This document shows, one piece after another, positions 1 through 8,549 of a stretch of DNA of 26,712 bases. The notes beneath the pieces are model-generated. The model saw nothing but the letters and a program-made list of their open reading frames with translations, searched no databases and had not been told where the DNA came from. How positions within the stretch are numbered: the stretch's first letter is position 1; every line of letters begins with the position of its first letter. The translations under genes and the position numbers were made by a program. The DNA comes from Gemmatimonadaceae bacterium (lineage in GTDB: Bacteria; Latescibacterota; UBA2968; UBA8231), in NCBI GenBank assembly GCA_002726335.1, contig PBSR01000059.1, forward strand, positions 1 through 26,712. The letters are read 5' to 3'.

Positions 1-903
1 GAGGGCCTGCTGGTGTCGCTGCTGGCCGGCGGCCACTGTCTTCTCGTCGGCGTCCCCGGGCTGGCCAAGACGCTGCTGATCCGGACGCTGGCCCGGGCCC
101 TCGACCTCAGCTTCGGTCGCATCCAGTTCACCCCGGATCTCATGCCCTCCGACATCACCGGCACCGACGTTCTGGAGGAGGACCACGAGACCGGTCACAA
201 GGCCTTCCGCTTCGTTCGCGGGCCCATCTTCCACAACATCATCCTCGCCGACGAGATCAATCGCACGCCACCCAAGACCCAGGCCGCCCTGCTCGAAGCC
301 ATGCAGGAGCACTCCGTCACGGCCGGAGGCAACACCATGCCTCTGCCGGAGCCGTTCTTCGTACTGGCCACGCAGAATCCTATCGAGCAGGAGGGTACGT
401 ATCCGCTGCCCGAAGCCCAGCTGGACCGCTTCCTCTTTGAACTGCACATCGACTACCCCGACGTCGCTGAGGAGGCCGAAATCGTACGCGTCACGACCTC
501 GGGGGAGTCGCAGTCGGTGACACCCGTCCTGAACGGGGAGCGGATCGCCGCCTTCCAGCGGCTCGTACGCCAGGTTCCCGTCGCCGACCATCTCGTGGAC
601 TACGCCGTGCGCCTCGTACGCAGCACACGCCCGACGGATGCGGCAGCGACGGAGTACGTCAGGGAAATGGTGAACTGGGGCGCCGGACCGCGAGCTTCGC
701 AGTTCCTCGTGCTCGCCGGCAAGGCAAGGGCCGCACTCTACGGACGCCACGCGGTCTCGACGGATGACATCCGCGCTGTCGCCCTGCCCGTGCTGCGCCA
801 TCGCATCGTCGTCAACTTCCATGCCGAGGCCCAGGCGGTCAGCCCCGACGGTCTCGCCCGACGGCTCCTCGACGAGGTCCGGCCCGGCGGCGCCAACGCG
901 TGA
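1..903 (+). CDS. MoxR-family AAA+ ATPase (5' partial)
   Basis: This is a MoxR-type AAA+ ATPase, a chaperone-like ATPase usually paired with von Willebrand A (vWA) proteins. The reading frame is open from the first base, and its first residues run directly into the Walker A motif (GVPGLAKT, around 49-72), so some tens of N-terminal residues lie outside the window. Walker B (ILADEINR) follows at about 241-264, then a sensor 1 segment ([24 protein letters not shown]) typical of MoxR. The C-terminal lid domain is complete and the gene ends in TGA at 901-903. It overlaps the DUF58 gene by four bases (GTGA), which implies translational coupling. MoxR-DUF58 pairs are common; their clients here are unknown. 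Family assignment is secure, the specific role is not. Confidence 0.93.
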   Translation, partial: EGLLVSLLAGGHCLLVGVPGLAKTLLIRTLARALDLSFGRIQFTPDLMPSDITGTDVLEEDHETGHKAFRFVRGPIFHNIILADEINRTPPKTQAALLEAMQEHSVTAGGNTMPLPEPFFVLATQNPIEQEGTYPLPEAQLDRFLFELHIDYPDVAEEAEIVRVTTSGESQSVTPVLNGERIAAFQRLVRQVPVADHLVDYAVRLVRSTRPTDAAATEYVREMVNWGAGPRASQFLVLAGKARAALYGRHAVSTDDIRAVALPVLRHRIVVNFHAEAQAVSPDGLARRLLDEVRPGGANA

Positions 904-1835
904 CGGAGGCTGGCGCCACACCCTCGGCCACCGGCTTGACGAGGTATCTCGACCCGGAGACGGCATCCCGGTTCGGTCGCCTCGATCTGGTGGCCCGCCG
1001 GGTGGTGGAAGGTTTCATCACCGGGTTGCACCGCTCCCCGTACCACGGCTTCTCGGTGGAGTTTTCCGAGCACCGCCCGTACATGCCGGGGGATGCCCTG
1101 CGTGATCTGGACTGGAAGGCGCTGGCCAGGACCGATCGCATGTACGTAAAACGGTATGAGGAGGAGACCAACCTCAAGGCCTGGATCATGGTCGATGTGA
1201 GCGGCTCCATGGCCTTTGCCGACGGTGATCGCATGACGAAGTTCCGCTACGCCAGCTGCGTCGCCGCCGCCCTTTCCTACCTCATGCTGCGCCAGCGCGA
1301 TGCCGTGGGGCTGGTCCTGTTCCGCGACGGCCTCGTCTCCTTCGTGCCGCCGCGTTCCGTCTCCAGTCATCTCAATGTGCTGTTGCGGGAACTGACCGCT
1401 GCTGAACCGGGCGCCGAAACCAGCATGGCGCCGGCCTTCCACGATCTGGCGGAACGGCTGTCACGGCGTGGCCTCGTCATCATCCTGTCCGATCTGCTCG
1501 ACGATGCCGACGAGGTGCTCAGCGGCTTGCGACACTTCCGCCACCGCGGTCACGAAGTGCTGGCTCTGCAGATCCTCGATCCGCGCGAACGGGACCTCGA
1601 CTTCCGCCGGGCCAATACCCGTTTCGTCGATCTCGAGAACGCTGCTGGCCCGGCCATCACGACGCAGCCCTGGCATATCCAGGAGGCCTACCGGGAGCAG
1701 GTCGAAGCCCTGCTGACCCGGTATCGCCGCGGCTGTGCGGAGGCCGGCGTGGACTATCTCCTGATGGACACGGAAACCCCCTTCGAGACGGCCTTGAGCC
1801 GTTACCTCGTGCGACGGCGGCGCGTTGGACTGTAA
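900..1835 (+). CDS. DUF58 domain / vWA-like protein
   Basis: This is a 311-residue DUF58 protein starting at a GTG that overlaps the MoxR stop. The DUF58 signature ([18 protein letters not shown]) lies near residues 60-80. It is followed by a vWA-like metal-binding motif DVSGSM (DxSxS) near residues 98-103 and a second acidic strand (IILSDLLDD) near 195. No convincing transmembrane helices are seen, so it is a cytosolic form without the membrane anchors of longer BatA-like relatives. By family knowledge, the MoxR ATPase probably remodels or activates this partner. Neither the target process nor the metal occupancy can be read from the sequence. Confidence 0.9.
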   Translation: MTEAGATPSATGLTRYLDPETASRFGRLDLVARRVVEGFITGLHRSPYHGFSVEFSEHRPYMPGDALRDLDWKALARTDRMYVKRYEEETNLKAWIMVDVSGSMAFADGDRMTKFRYASCVAAALSYLMLRQRDAVGLVLFRDGLVSFVPPRSVSSHLNVLLRELTAAEPGAETSMAPAFHDLAERLSRRGLVIILSDLLDDADEVLSGLRHFRHRGHEVLALQILDPRERDLDFRRANTRFVDLENAAGPAITTQPWHIQEAYREQVEALLTRYRRGCAEAGVDYLLMDTETPFETALSRYLVRRRRVGL

Positions 1836-1856
1836 GCTCGCCGCTTTGGAGATGTC

Positions 1857-2738
1857 ATGATCCTGGTGACTGGTGCCAACGGCCGGGTGGGTCGCTTGGT
1901 GGTGGCAGAGCTGCTGCAACACCACCAGGTTCACCCACGGATTTTCGTCAGAGACGAAGCTCGAGCGAAGGCTCGACTGGTTGATACTGTCGAGATCGCC
2001 ATCGGTGACCTGGCCGATCAACCTGCCGTGGACCGTGCAATGGAGGGGATCGATGCGGTCTTTCTCTGTTCACCCGTTCACCCGAATCAGACAAGACTGC
2101 AGGGACATGTCGTCGAGGCAGCATCCCGAGTGGGGACACGCATCGTTAAGCTGTCAGGACTGGCGACCTTTGCCGAGTCGCCGGTGGACAGCGGCAGATG
2201 GCATGCGAGCACCGAAGAGGCCATCCGGGTTGCGGGACTTGGCCACACGTTCCTGCATCCCTACTTCTTCGCCCAGAACCTTGCGTTTCAGCTGCCCAGC
2301 GCCAGGGACGACGGCGTGATTCGAAGTGCAGTTCGACAAGCCGCTATCGCCATGGTGGATGTGCGGGACATAGCGGCCGTTGCCGCGAAGCTGCTGGTTC
2401 AGCCTGGTCTGGCTCGGGACACAACCTTGCCTCTCACCGGTGACAGGGCGGTCACCTATAGCGAGGTGGCAGGGGTCTTTGCCGAAGTGCTGGACCGACC
2501 CGTCGACTTCCTGGCGCAGCGGCTGGATGAGGTCGAAGTAACCTTGAGGAACTCTGGTCGGCCGGATTGGCATATCAGGATCCTGCTCCAGTTCAACAGG
2601 GCTTTCAGCCAAGGTCTGGCAGAAGAGGTCGATCCAGCCGTGAGAGACGTCCTGGGAAGACCACCTCTGTCGCTGGCCGACACACTGCGAGACGCCGTAC
2701 GGCAGGAGCCGAAGGACAGCGATCCATTCCCCAGTTGA
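1857..2738 (+). CDS. NmrA-like / atypical SDR NAD(P)-binding protein
   Basis: This is a 293-residue protein with an N-terminal Rossmann motif (VTGANGRVG, residues 4-12) and the overall plan of NmrA/HSCARG-like atypical short-chain dehydrogenases. The motif is followed by an Asp-containing strand (IAIGDLAD), FLCSPVHP, KLSGLATF and HPYFFAQN. The classical YxxxK catalytic pair is not evident, which is common in NmrA-like proteins that sense the cofactor or act as quinone reductases. A GGAG sits a few bases upstream of the ATG, and the gene starts 21 bp after the DUF58 stop, so co-transcription is possible. Its base composition looks less GC-rich and its codons less biased than those of the neighbours, a hint of separate origin. 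The substrate is unknown. Confidence 0.85.
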   Translation: MILVTGANGRVGRLVVAELLQHHQVHPRIFVRDEARAKARLVDTVEIAIGDLADQPAVDRAMEGIDAVFLCSPVHPNQTRLQGHVVEAASRVGTRIVKLSGLATFAESPVDSGRWHASTEEAIRVAGLGHTFLHPYFFAQNLAFQLPSARDDGVIRSAVRQAAIAMVDVRDIAAVAAKLLVQPGLARDTTLPLTGDRAVTYSEVAGVFAEVLDRPVDFLAQRLDEVEVTLRNSGRPDWHIRILLQFNRAFSQGLAEEVDPAVRDVLGRPPLSLADTLRDAVRQEPKDSDPFPS

Positions 2739-2799
2739 ACCCGAGCCGGATCCAACTCTCGAGACGGTTCGATTGTAGCTGGCTGCTGCTTCCATTAGG

Positions 2800-2814
2800 T
2801 TGACGTGACATCAA
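2800..2814. promoter_or_regulatory. Near-perfect palindrome upstream of sugar ABC operon
   Basis: TTGACGTGACATCAA is a 15-bp palindrome with one mismatch per arm around a central G. It lies 29 bp before the ATG of the binding-protein gene, in the only non-coding gap (2739-2842) ahead of the ABC operon. The left arm contains a -35-like TTGACG, but no good -10 hexamer follows at 16-18 bp. It is placed and shaped like a transcription-factor operator. It is not a match to the LacI-type CG-centred consensus, and the FNR consensus has a shorter spacer. The binding factor is unknown. Confidence 0.4.
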
Positions 2815-2842
2815 TCCGAATGTGATGGAGGCAACGATAGTG

Positions 2843-3838
2843 ATGAATAGTTACGTCGGAAGACTGCTGATACCTGCACTGATGACGCTGGCGCTTGCCG
2901 GCTGTGGCGGTGACAGTGCCAGTGAACGAGAGGATGAGAAACGCTTCAAACTGGCGGGCATCGTCTTCCAGGAGGACCAGTTCTTCCGTCTGATCCAGTT
3001 CGGCATGCAGCACGCCGCGGACGAAGCCGGTGTCGAACTGCTGCTGGCCAACAGTGACGGCAAGCCGGACAAAGAGATCCAGTTGGTCAACACCTACATC
3101 ACACGCCAGGTGGATGCCATCGTCATCTCCCCGCTCAGCGTGACAGCCTCGATTACCGCGCTCAAGCGCGCCAAGGACAAGGGCACCACCGTGGTCACCT
3201 ACAACTCCGCGGTGGCCGGCGACATCGCCGCCGCTCACATCGAGAGTGACCAACGCGATCTCGGGCACAAGACCGGCTTGGTGGCGCGGCGCTATATCGA
3301 AGAGAACCTCGGAGGCAATGCCAGGGTCGCCCTGCTCGCCTTCAAGTCGCAGCTGCCGGAGACCAGTGACGGCCGGCGGGGTGGGTTCGTCGAAGCCATC
3401 CAGGATCTGCCCGGGGTCGAGATCGTCGCCGACCAGGATGCCTGGCTGCCGGAGATGGCCATCAAGAAGGTGGGTGACATCCTCACCGCCAACCCCGATC
3501 TCGATATCGTCTGGTCGGCCAACGAGGGCGGCACCATCGGCGCCGTGATGGCCGTCAAGAACGCCGGCAAAGGTGGACAGGTCGCCGTCTTCGGTACCGA
3601 TACCAGCGAGCAGCTCATCGACTTTCTGCTCTCCGATGACGGCATCCTGCAGGCCATCACCGGCCAGCAGCCCTTCGCCATCGGCTCACGTGCCGTGAAC
3701 ACGGCGCTGAGCGCACTCAGCGGCGAGAGTGTCGAGAAGCGGGTGGCCATGGATGGCGTGCTGCTCCGGCGCGACGAACCCGAGAAGATCCACGCCTTCC
3801 GCACGGAACTGACCCGGCTCATGGCGCAGAACGACTAG
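2843..3838 (+). CDS. Sugar ABC transporter substrate-binding lipoprotein
   Basis: This is a periplasmic binding protein of the RbsB/MglB type (Peripla_BP_4). The N-terminus is a lipoprotein signal: a short positive segment, a hydrophobic core and a lipobox LALAGC with Cys21 as the lipidation site. The first lobe follows (KLAGIVFQEDQFF, then DAIVISPLS) and then the second lobe (VALLAFKSQ, IVWSANEGG, VAVFGTDTS). The ATG at 2843 is chosen because the GGAGG at 2827-2831 would lie inside the gene for upstream starts. A GTG at 2840 has even better spacing (8 bp) and would add one residue. The ATPase and permease genes follow directly. The ligand is probably a monosaccharide or polyol by family; its identity cannot be determined. 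Confidence 0.93.
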   Translation: MNSYVGRLLIPALMTLALAGCGGDSASEREDEKRFKLAGIVFQEDQFFRLIQFGMQHAADEAGVELLLANSDGKPDKEIQLVNTYITRQVDAIVISPLSVTASITALKRAKDKGTTVVTYNSAVAGDIAAAHIESDQRDLGHKTGLVARRYIEENLGGNARVALLAFKSQLPETSDGRRGGFVEAIQDLPGVEIVADQDAWLPEMAIKKVGDILTANPDLDIVWSANEGGTIGAVMAVKNAGKGGQVAVFGTDTSEQLIDFLLSDDGILQAITGQQPFAIGSRAVNTALSALSGESVEKRVAMDGVLLRRDEPEKIHAFRTELTRLMAQND

Positions 3839-3848
3839 ACTTCCTGAC

Positions 3849-5354
3849 GTGCCTGGTTACAAGCTCGAAACCCGAAACCTGCGCAAGCAGTACCCGGGCA
3901 CCACGGCGCTGGCCGACACCACCGTCGGTTTCAGCGGCGGTGAGGTGCACGCCCTCATCGGCAAGAACGGCGCTGGCAAGAGCACCCTGGTCAAAATGCT
4001 GGCCGGCTCCGTGCGGCCCACCTCAGGTCAGATCCTGGTCGACGGCACCGAGGTCGCCCTGCCCACACCGACGGCCGCCTTCCAGCACGGCATCGCCATC
4101 GTCTACCAGGAGCTGAGCCTGGTGCCCAGCTTGTCGGTGACCGAAAACATCCTGCTCGGTCGCCTGCCCCGGCGCGGGCCGTTCATCGACTGGGACGCCG
4201 CCCATGCGCGGGCTGCAGAAGTGCTCGCCGACATGCAGATCGACATCGACGTGCACTCCCGCGTCGGTGATCTCGGCGTGGCAAGGCAGCAGGTTGTCGA
4301 GATCGCCAAAGCCATGTCGGGCGAACCCTCTGCCCTCATGCTGGACGAACCGACCTCCGCTCTGGCCCGACACGAGACAGGCCGCCTCTTCGAACTGGTC
4401 CGCCGTCTGGCGGAGCGCGGCGTCGCCGTCATCTACATCTCACATCGTCTGCAAGAGTTGCGGCAGATCGCCGACCGTGTCACCGTGCTGCGCGACGGCC
4501 ACCACATCGGCACCGAAGCCATGAGTGAACTCTCCGCCTCGGACATCATTCACATGATGTTCGGCGAAGTGGTGCAGCGCGAACGTCCGGTGGACCTGCA
4601 GGTCGGATCGAAGAGCGCGCTGCGCGTCCAGGGTCTGACTCGAGCCGACGCCTTCCACGACATCAACTTCACCTTGTACGAGGGCGAAATCCTGGGGCTG
4701 GCCGGCATGCTCGGCGCCGGCCGCACCGAGTTGCTCAAGGGCATCTTCGGCGCCGAGCCATTCGACAGCGGCCACATCGAGGTAGCTGGAGAGACAGACC
4801 GGGATCCCACGCCGATGCGCATGAAAGAACACGGACTGGCCTTCACTCCGGAGAACCGCAAGGAAGAAGCCCTGGTGCAGCAACACAGCATCCGCGCCAA
4901 CATGTGCATGGCCGGCATGGATCGCATGGCCCGCGGCCCGTTCACTACCCGCGCCCTGGAGCAGGAGCACGTCGACGCCCAGGTCGAGGATCTGCACATC
5001 AAGGTTGCCAGCACGGAGGATCCCGTCTCCGCCCTCAGCGGTGGCAACCAGCAGAAGGTGGTCGTCGGCAACTGGCTCAACAATCACCCCCGTATCATGC
5101 TGTTCGATGAGCCAACGCGGGGTATCGACGTGCAGGCCAAGCAGCAGATCTTCCAGGTCATGTGGGATCTGAGTCGGCAGGGCATCGCCTCGATCTTCGT
5201 CTCCACCGAGCTGGAGGAGCTGATCGAGGTCTGTCACCGCATCCTCATCATGCAGAACGGCAGAATCGTCGATGTCGTACGCGCCGAAGAAATCGGTGCC
5301 GACGAGCTCTATGTGCGCTGCATGGAGACCACGGGAGTTCGTGATGTCGGGTAG
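3849..5354 (+). CDS. Sugar ABC transporter ATP-binding protein (RbsA/MglA type)
   Basis: This 501-residue protein has two fused ABC domains, the standard layout for CUT2 monosaccharide importers. The first domain has a canonical Walker A (GKNGAGKST, around residues 38-46), a Q-loop region (IVYQELSLV) and a Walker B (LMLDEPTSAL). Its signature is degenerate. The second domain has a degenerate Walker A (GMLGAGRTE) but an intact signature (LSGGNQQKV) and Walker B (IMLFDEPTRG). This asymmetry is normal for the family. The start is a GTG ten bases after the binding-protein stop, with a weak ribosome site, suggesting coupling to upstream translation. The 3' end overlaps the permease start by 11 bp. 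Confidence 0.95.
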   Translation: MPGYKLETRNLRKQYPGTTALADTTVGFSGGEVHALIGKNGAGKSTLVKMLAGSVRPTSGQILVDGTEVALPTPTAAFQHGIAIVYQELSLVPSLSVTENILLGRLPRRGPFIDWDAAHARAAEVLADMQIDIDVHSRVGDLGVARQQVVEIAKAMSGEPSALMLDEPTSALARHETGRLFELVRRLAERGVAVIYISHRLQELRQIADRVTVLRDGHHIGTEAMSELSASDIIHMMFGEVVQRERPVDLQVGSKSALRVQGLTRADAFHDINFTLYEGEILGLAGMLGAGRTELLKGIFGAEPFDSGHIEVAGETDRDPTPMRMKEHGLAFTPENRKEEALVQQHSIRANMCMAGMDRMARGPFTTRALEQEHVDAQVEDLHIKVASTEDPVSALSGGNQQKVVVGNWLNNHPRIMLFDEPTRGIDVQAKQQIFQVMWDLSRQGIASIFVSTELEELIEVCHRILIMQNGRIVDVVRAEEIGADELYVRCMETTGVRDVG

Positions 5355-6306
5355 GGGCATACAGCAGTGGCTGAAGCGCTCCGTCATGGAGCTGGTGTTG
5401 CTGGCCCTCTGTATCCTGCTGGCATTCCAGGCAGATGGCTTCTTCACCCTCGGCAATCTGCTCAACGTGCTGCGCAACGTGTCGATGCAGGGCATCATCG
5501 CCTTCGGCATGACCATGGTCATCATCTCGGGCGAGATCGATCTGAGCGTCGGCTCGGCCGTCGCTTTCGCCGGTTGCCTGACGGCCTGGTTGTTCGAGAT
5601 GGGTACGGACTGGGGACTGGGCATCCTCCCGGCGCTGATCCTGGCCATCCTCGGCGCCCTTGCCGTTGGCGGTGGCGTAGGGGCACTGAGCGGTCTGATT
5701 CGCGTGCGCTTCGGCGTGCCGACCTTCATCACGACCCTGGCGTGGATGACGGTGCTCACGGGCGCCGCTCAGCTGATCACCGGCGGCTTTCCGCTGACCC
5801 CCTTCCCGGAGGGGTACAACTTTCTCGGCGGCGGCTACCTGCTGGGAGTGCCCTTCCCCGCCATCGTCTTTCTCTGTGTCTTCGCCGCCGCCCACGTGCT
5901 GATGGGGTACACGACCTTTGGCCGCGCCATCTACGCGGTGGGTGGCAATGCCGAGGCGGCACGACTCAGCGGAATCGATGTGGGGCGCATCAAGATGAGC
6001 GTCATGGCCATCGTCGCCTTGCTGGCGGCCCTGGCTGGCATCATGCAGTCGGCCGAGATCATGTCGGGTACGGCGAGCACGGCCCGCGGCTGGGAGCTCA
6101 ATGTCATCGCCGCAGTCATTATCGGTGGCACCAGTCTGATGGGTGGCGAGGGCCGCATCCGGGGTACGCTGGTGGGTGTGGTGTTTCTCGGTGTCCTCGT
6201 CAACGGCATGACGCTGATGAACATCAACGAGTACTGGCAGCACGTCGTGCGCGGGGCGCTGATCCTTGGTGCCGTGCTGATCAACCGCGCTCACTCGGGC
6301 GAATAG
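5344..6306 (+). CDS. Sugar ABC transporter permease (RbsC-like)
   Basis: This is a 320-residue integral membrane permease of the BPD_transp_2 family, with about eight to ten hydrophobic segments. Family hallmarks include GMTMVIISGEIDLSVGS near residues 50-66, GRAIYAVGGNAEAARLSGI near 194-212 and a late GGTSLMGGEGRIRGTLVG segment. The ATG at 5344 is chosen because GGGAG at 5333-5337 sits six bases upstream; a GTG at 5341 is an alternative. It overlaps the ATPase gene, completing a binding protein-ATPase-permease operon. The stop at 6304-6306 abuts the stop of the convergent dioxygenase gene, leaving no room for a separate terminator between them. Confidence 0.95.
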   Translation: MSGRGIQQWLKRSVMELVLLALCILLAFQADGFFTLGNLLNVLRNVSMQGIIAFGMTMVIISGEIDLSVGSAVAFAGCLTAWLFEMGTDWGLGILPALILAILGALAVGGGVGALSGLIRVRFGVPTFITTLAWMTVLTGAAQLITGGFPLTPFPEGYNFLGGGYLLGVPFPAIVFLCVFAAAHVLMGYTTFGRAIYAVGGNAEAARLSGIDVGRIKMSVMAIVALLAALAGIMQSAEIMSGTASTARGWELNVIAAVIIGGTSLMGGEGRIRGTLVGVVFLGVLVNGMTLMNINEYWQHVVRGALILGAVLINRAHSGE

Positions 6307-7062
6307 TCAGAAGCACTCCTGCAGCAACTTTGTGATCGGATTGGCCTTGCCGTAATACCGGCGGATCACGTCATCTTCGTGGTCCCACAACCGCCGCGGA
6401 AAGATCGTGTAGTTGCTGATCGGCGGGGCCGTGGGGCGACCGCAGTAGATGTGGATCGTCCGCCGTTCGACCTGGCTGCGACGGACGTTGCCCGCATGGA
6501 ACATCCCGGCGTTGAACACGACCGCCGTTCCCTTCGCTCCCTCGATGTGATGCGCCGTGGCCAGATCGTAGTGGTCGAGCGGCGGCAGCCCCTGCTCTCG
6601 GCTGGCCGATCCGGGCAGCACGCTGAAGGTGTGAGTCGTGCCGTCGACGTCGCTGAGGTAGTAGGCGACGGAGACGTAGTGCGTATCCGAGCCCGGGGGG
6701 TCACCCAGCTGTGGCCAGCCGCCACAGTCGCGGTGCCAGTGACAGTAGGGTTGTCCCGTGAAGGGTCGCCGAATCCGGACGGAGTGCTCCTCGGCGCACA
6801 GATCCTGCCCGAGAATCCCCTGCAGGATCGGCAGCAGCGACGGCGGTCGCATGGTGACGTCCATCTCCTCGTGAGCCAGCAGCATGTGCACGTTGAGACG
6901 CACGTGACCATCCTCCCGTTCGATCCAGAACGGTGTGTCCGCCTCCAGATCGCCATCGATGGCGGCGTTCACGGCATCGACCTCATCCGGCGTCAACGCC
7001 TCGGGCACGACCAGATATCCCTGCTCGTGGTACGTGTCGAGCTGCTGATCGAGATGGCTCAT
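6307..7062 (-). CDS. Phytanoyl-CoA dioxygenase (PhyH)-family protein
   Basis: This 251-residue protein has the PhyH fold of Fe(II)/2-oxoglutarate-dependent oxygenases. The facial triad can be read as His110-x-Asp112 in CHWHRD and His189 in MFHAGN, with Arg201 as a candidate 2-oxoglutarate ligand. The N-terminus (YHEQGYLVVPEALTPDEVDA) is typical of the family. The ATG overlaps the stop of the upstream histidine kinase frame by four bases (ATGA), so translation was presumably coupled to the kinase before that gene was damaged. Substrates across this family range from acyl-CoAs to small natural products, and nothing here identifies this one. Confidence 0.88.
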   Translation of the reverse strand: MSHLDQQLDTYHEQGYLVVPEALTPDEVDAVNAAIDGDLEADTPFWIEREDGHVRLNVHMLLAHEEMDVTMRPPSLLPILQGILGQDLCAEEHSVRIRRPFTGQPYCHWHRDCGGWPQLGDPPGSDTHYVSVAYYLSDVDGTTHTFSVLPGSASREQGLPPLDHYDLATAHHIEGAKGTAVVFNAGMFHAGNVRRSQVERRTIHIYCGRPTAPPISNYTIFPRRLWDHEDDVIRRYYGKANPITKLLQECF

Positions 7063-8549
7063 GCTTTCGCCCCCGTGCGCACCGGCAACAGGATCGTCAC
7101 CTCCGTCCCGTCTCCCGGTTTGCTGTCGATGTGCAGATCTCCCTCGTGCTCCTGGAGGATACGGTAGGCCATGGCGAGCCCCGATCCCAGCTTCACCCGT
7201 GACGTGCTGTTGCTGAAATTCAGGTCGAAGACGTTCTCGAGCTACTCGGGCGACATACCGCTCCCCGAGTCCTGGATTCGCACAGCGATTCGTCCATCCT
7301 CGAGGCGCGTGCGGATGGTGATCTCCCCTGCCGCCTCGATGGCCTGCACGGCGTTTCTCAGAACATTCATGAAGACCTGATTGACCTGCGCCGCCGAGCA
7401 GAAGGTCGGGGGGATATGCCCGTATTCACGACGGACGGTAATACGTGTACCCAGCAGATGGCTCAACAGCTGCAGCGTGCTGTCGAGGCCCTCGTGCAGA
7501 TCGGCCACCTGCAACTCGGCCTCGTCCAGACGGCCGAAATTGCGCAAGCTCTCCACCAGACGCGACACACGGTCCTCGGCCTCGCCGATGACACGCAGGT
7601 TCTGCTGCAGGATACCGAGGGTCCGCACCGCCTCTGGCCCGGACTCCGCATCGGCCGCGCCCAGCGTCACTTCGAGCCGACGGACACAACGCCTTGCGAC
7701 ATCGGCGGCGGCCCGCACGGCGCCCATGGGGTTGTTGATTTCGTGGGCGAAGCCGGCCACCATGGTGCCCAGCGAGGCCATCTTCTCCTGCAGGATCAGC
7801 TGTGCCTGCGCCTCCTGCAACTGTCGGTGTGATTCGGCCAGCTCCTGGTAGGCCCGTTCCAGCTCCTGTCCCCGCTTCAGCTCGATATTCTTGCGCTCAT
7901 TCTCCGCCTGCAGGGCTCGTGTCTCCAGCCGCGCCACTTCCAGATCGCTCTCGTGCTGGGCGCTCTGTGAAGCCACCCGCTGCCGCTCCTGCTCACGTTC
8001 CTGGGCCAGCTTCTGGTTCTGCTTGATCGCCGCGATCATCTGGTTGAAGCTGGCCATCAGCTGGCCGATCTCGTCCCGCGACGACACCTCGATCTGATAG
8101 TCCAGGTCCCCTTCGGCCACCTGCCTCGTGCCCTGGACCAGGCGCAGCAGGGGGGCGGTGATACGACGGGAGAAGAAGTAGCCCACCGCCACGGCCAGGA
8201 CCGCCAGGACCAGGTAGAAGAACAGGAACACGCCGATGAACAGCCGGCGCAGATCATCCTTGTAGTAGTCGACGGTCTTGAACAGCTGGTTGACAACCAT
8301 CACCTGTCGGGCCGTATGGGGGAAACCGTCGGGAGTCCGGCGAGCCACCAGAAGCCCCCCCTGGAGCACGTCTTCGTGGTACACCGGCAGGAACAACGAC
8401 ACGTACCCGGGATCGTTGCCCGACTCCAGTACCCTCGACTCGCCTCGCGCCAACAGTTGTGGCAGCCTGTCGGTCATGGCCTCGATGGGGACACCGCCCT
8501 CGGTATGCGTCAGCAACGAGAAAGCCTCCGGCTCCCCGCCAGCCGGTGA
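7059..8549 (-). pseudogene. Sensor histidine kinase, N-terminally truncated and with in-frame amber codon
   Basis: The frame encodes, in order, part of an extracytoplasmic sensor region, one transmembrane helix (around 8170-8250), a HAMP domain, a long coiled coil and a DHp domain with the H-box GFAHEINNP (around 7735-7750). The catalytic domain follows, with an N-box (NVLRNAVQAIEA) and G1 box (DSGSGMSPE). A TAG at 7242-7244 then interrupts the frame. Beyond it the same frame continues through LENVFDLNFS, the G2-like GSGLAMAYRILQEHEG and a normal C-terminal strand to TGA at 7059-7061, overlapping phyH. At the 5' end the frame begins only about a dozen codons after the pta stop and has no first transmembrane helix. 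The best available starts are TTG 8516 or ATG 8477. Both ends therefore look broken, although the amber could be a sequencing error. Confidence 0.8.

Noticed and set aside
4440..5759. Long minus-strand open frame (439 codons) opposite the ABC ATPase and permease genes
   Set aside because: It is the antisense shadow of two clear genes; the translation is rich in His, Gln, Arg and Asp with no recognisable domain, a typical effect of high-GC codon bias.
5367..6335. Plus-strand alternative frame (322 codons) over the permease gene
   Set aside because: Arg/His-rich translation without membrane helices, while the overlapping frame is a textbook permease.
7059..8549. Genome-wide reassignment of TAG to explain the kinase amber codon
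   Set aside because: At least six other genes in the window end properly at TAG, including the ABC importer genes, pncB and lpd.
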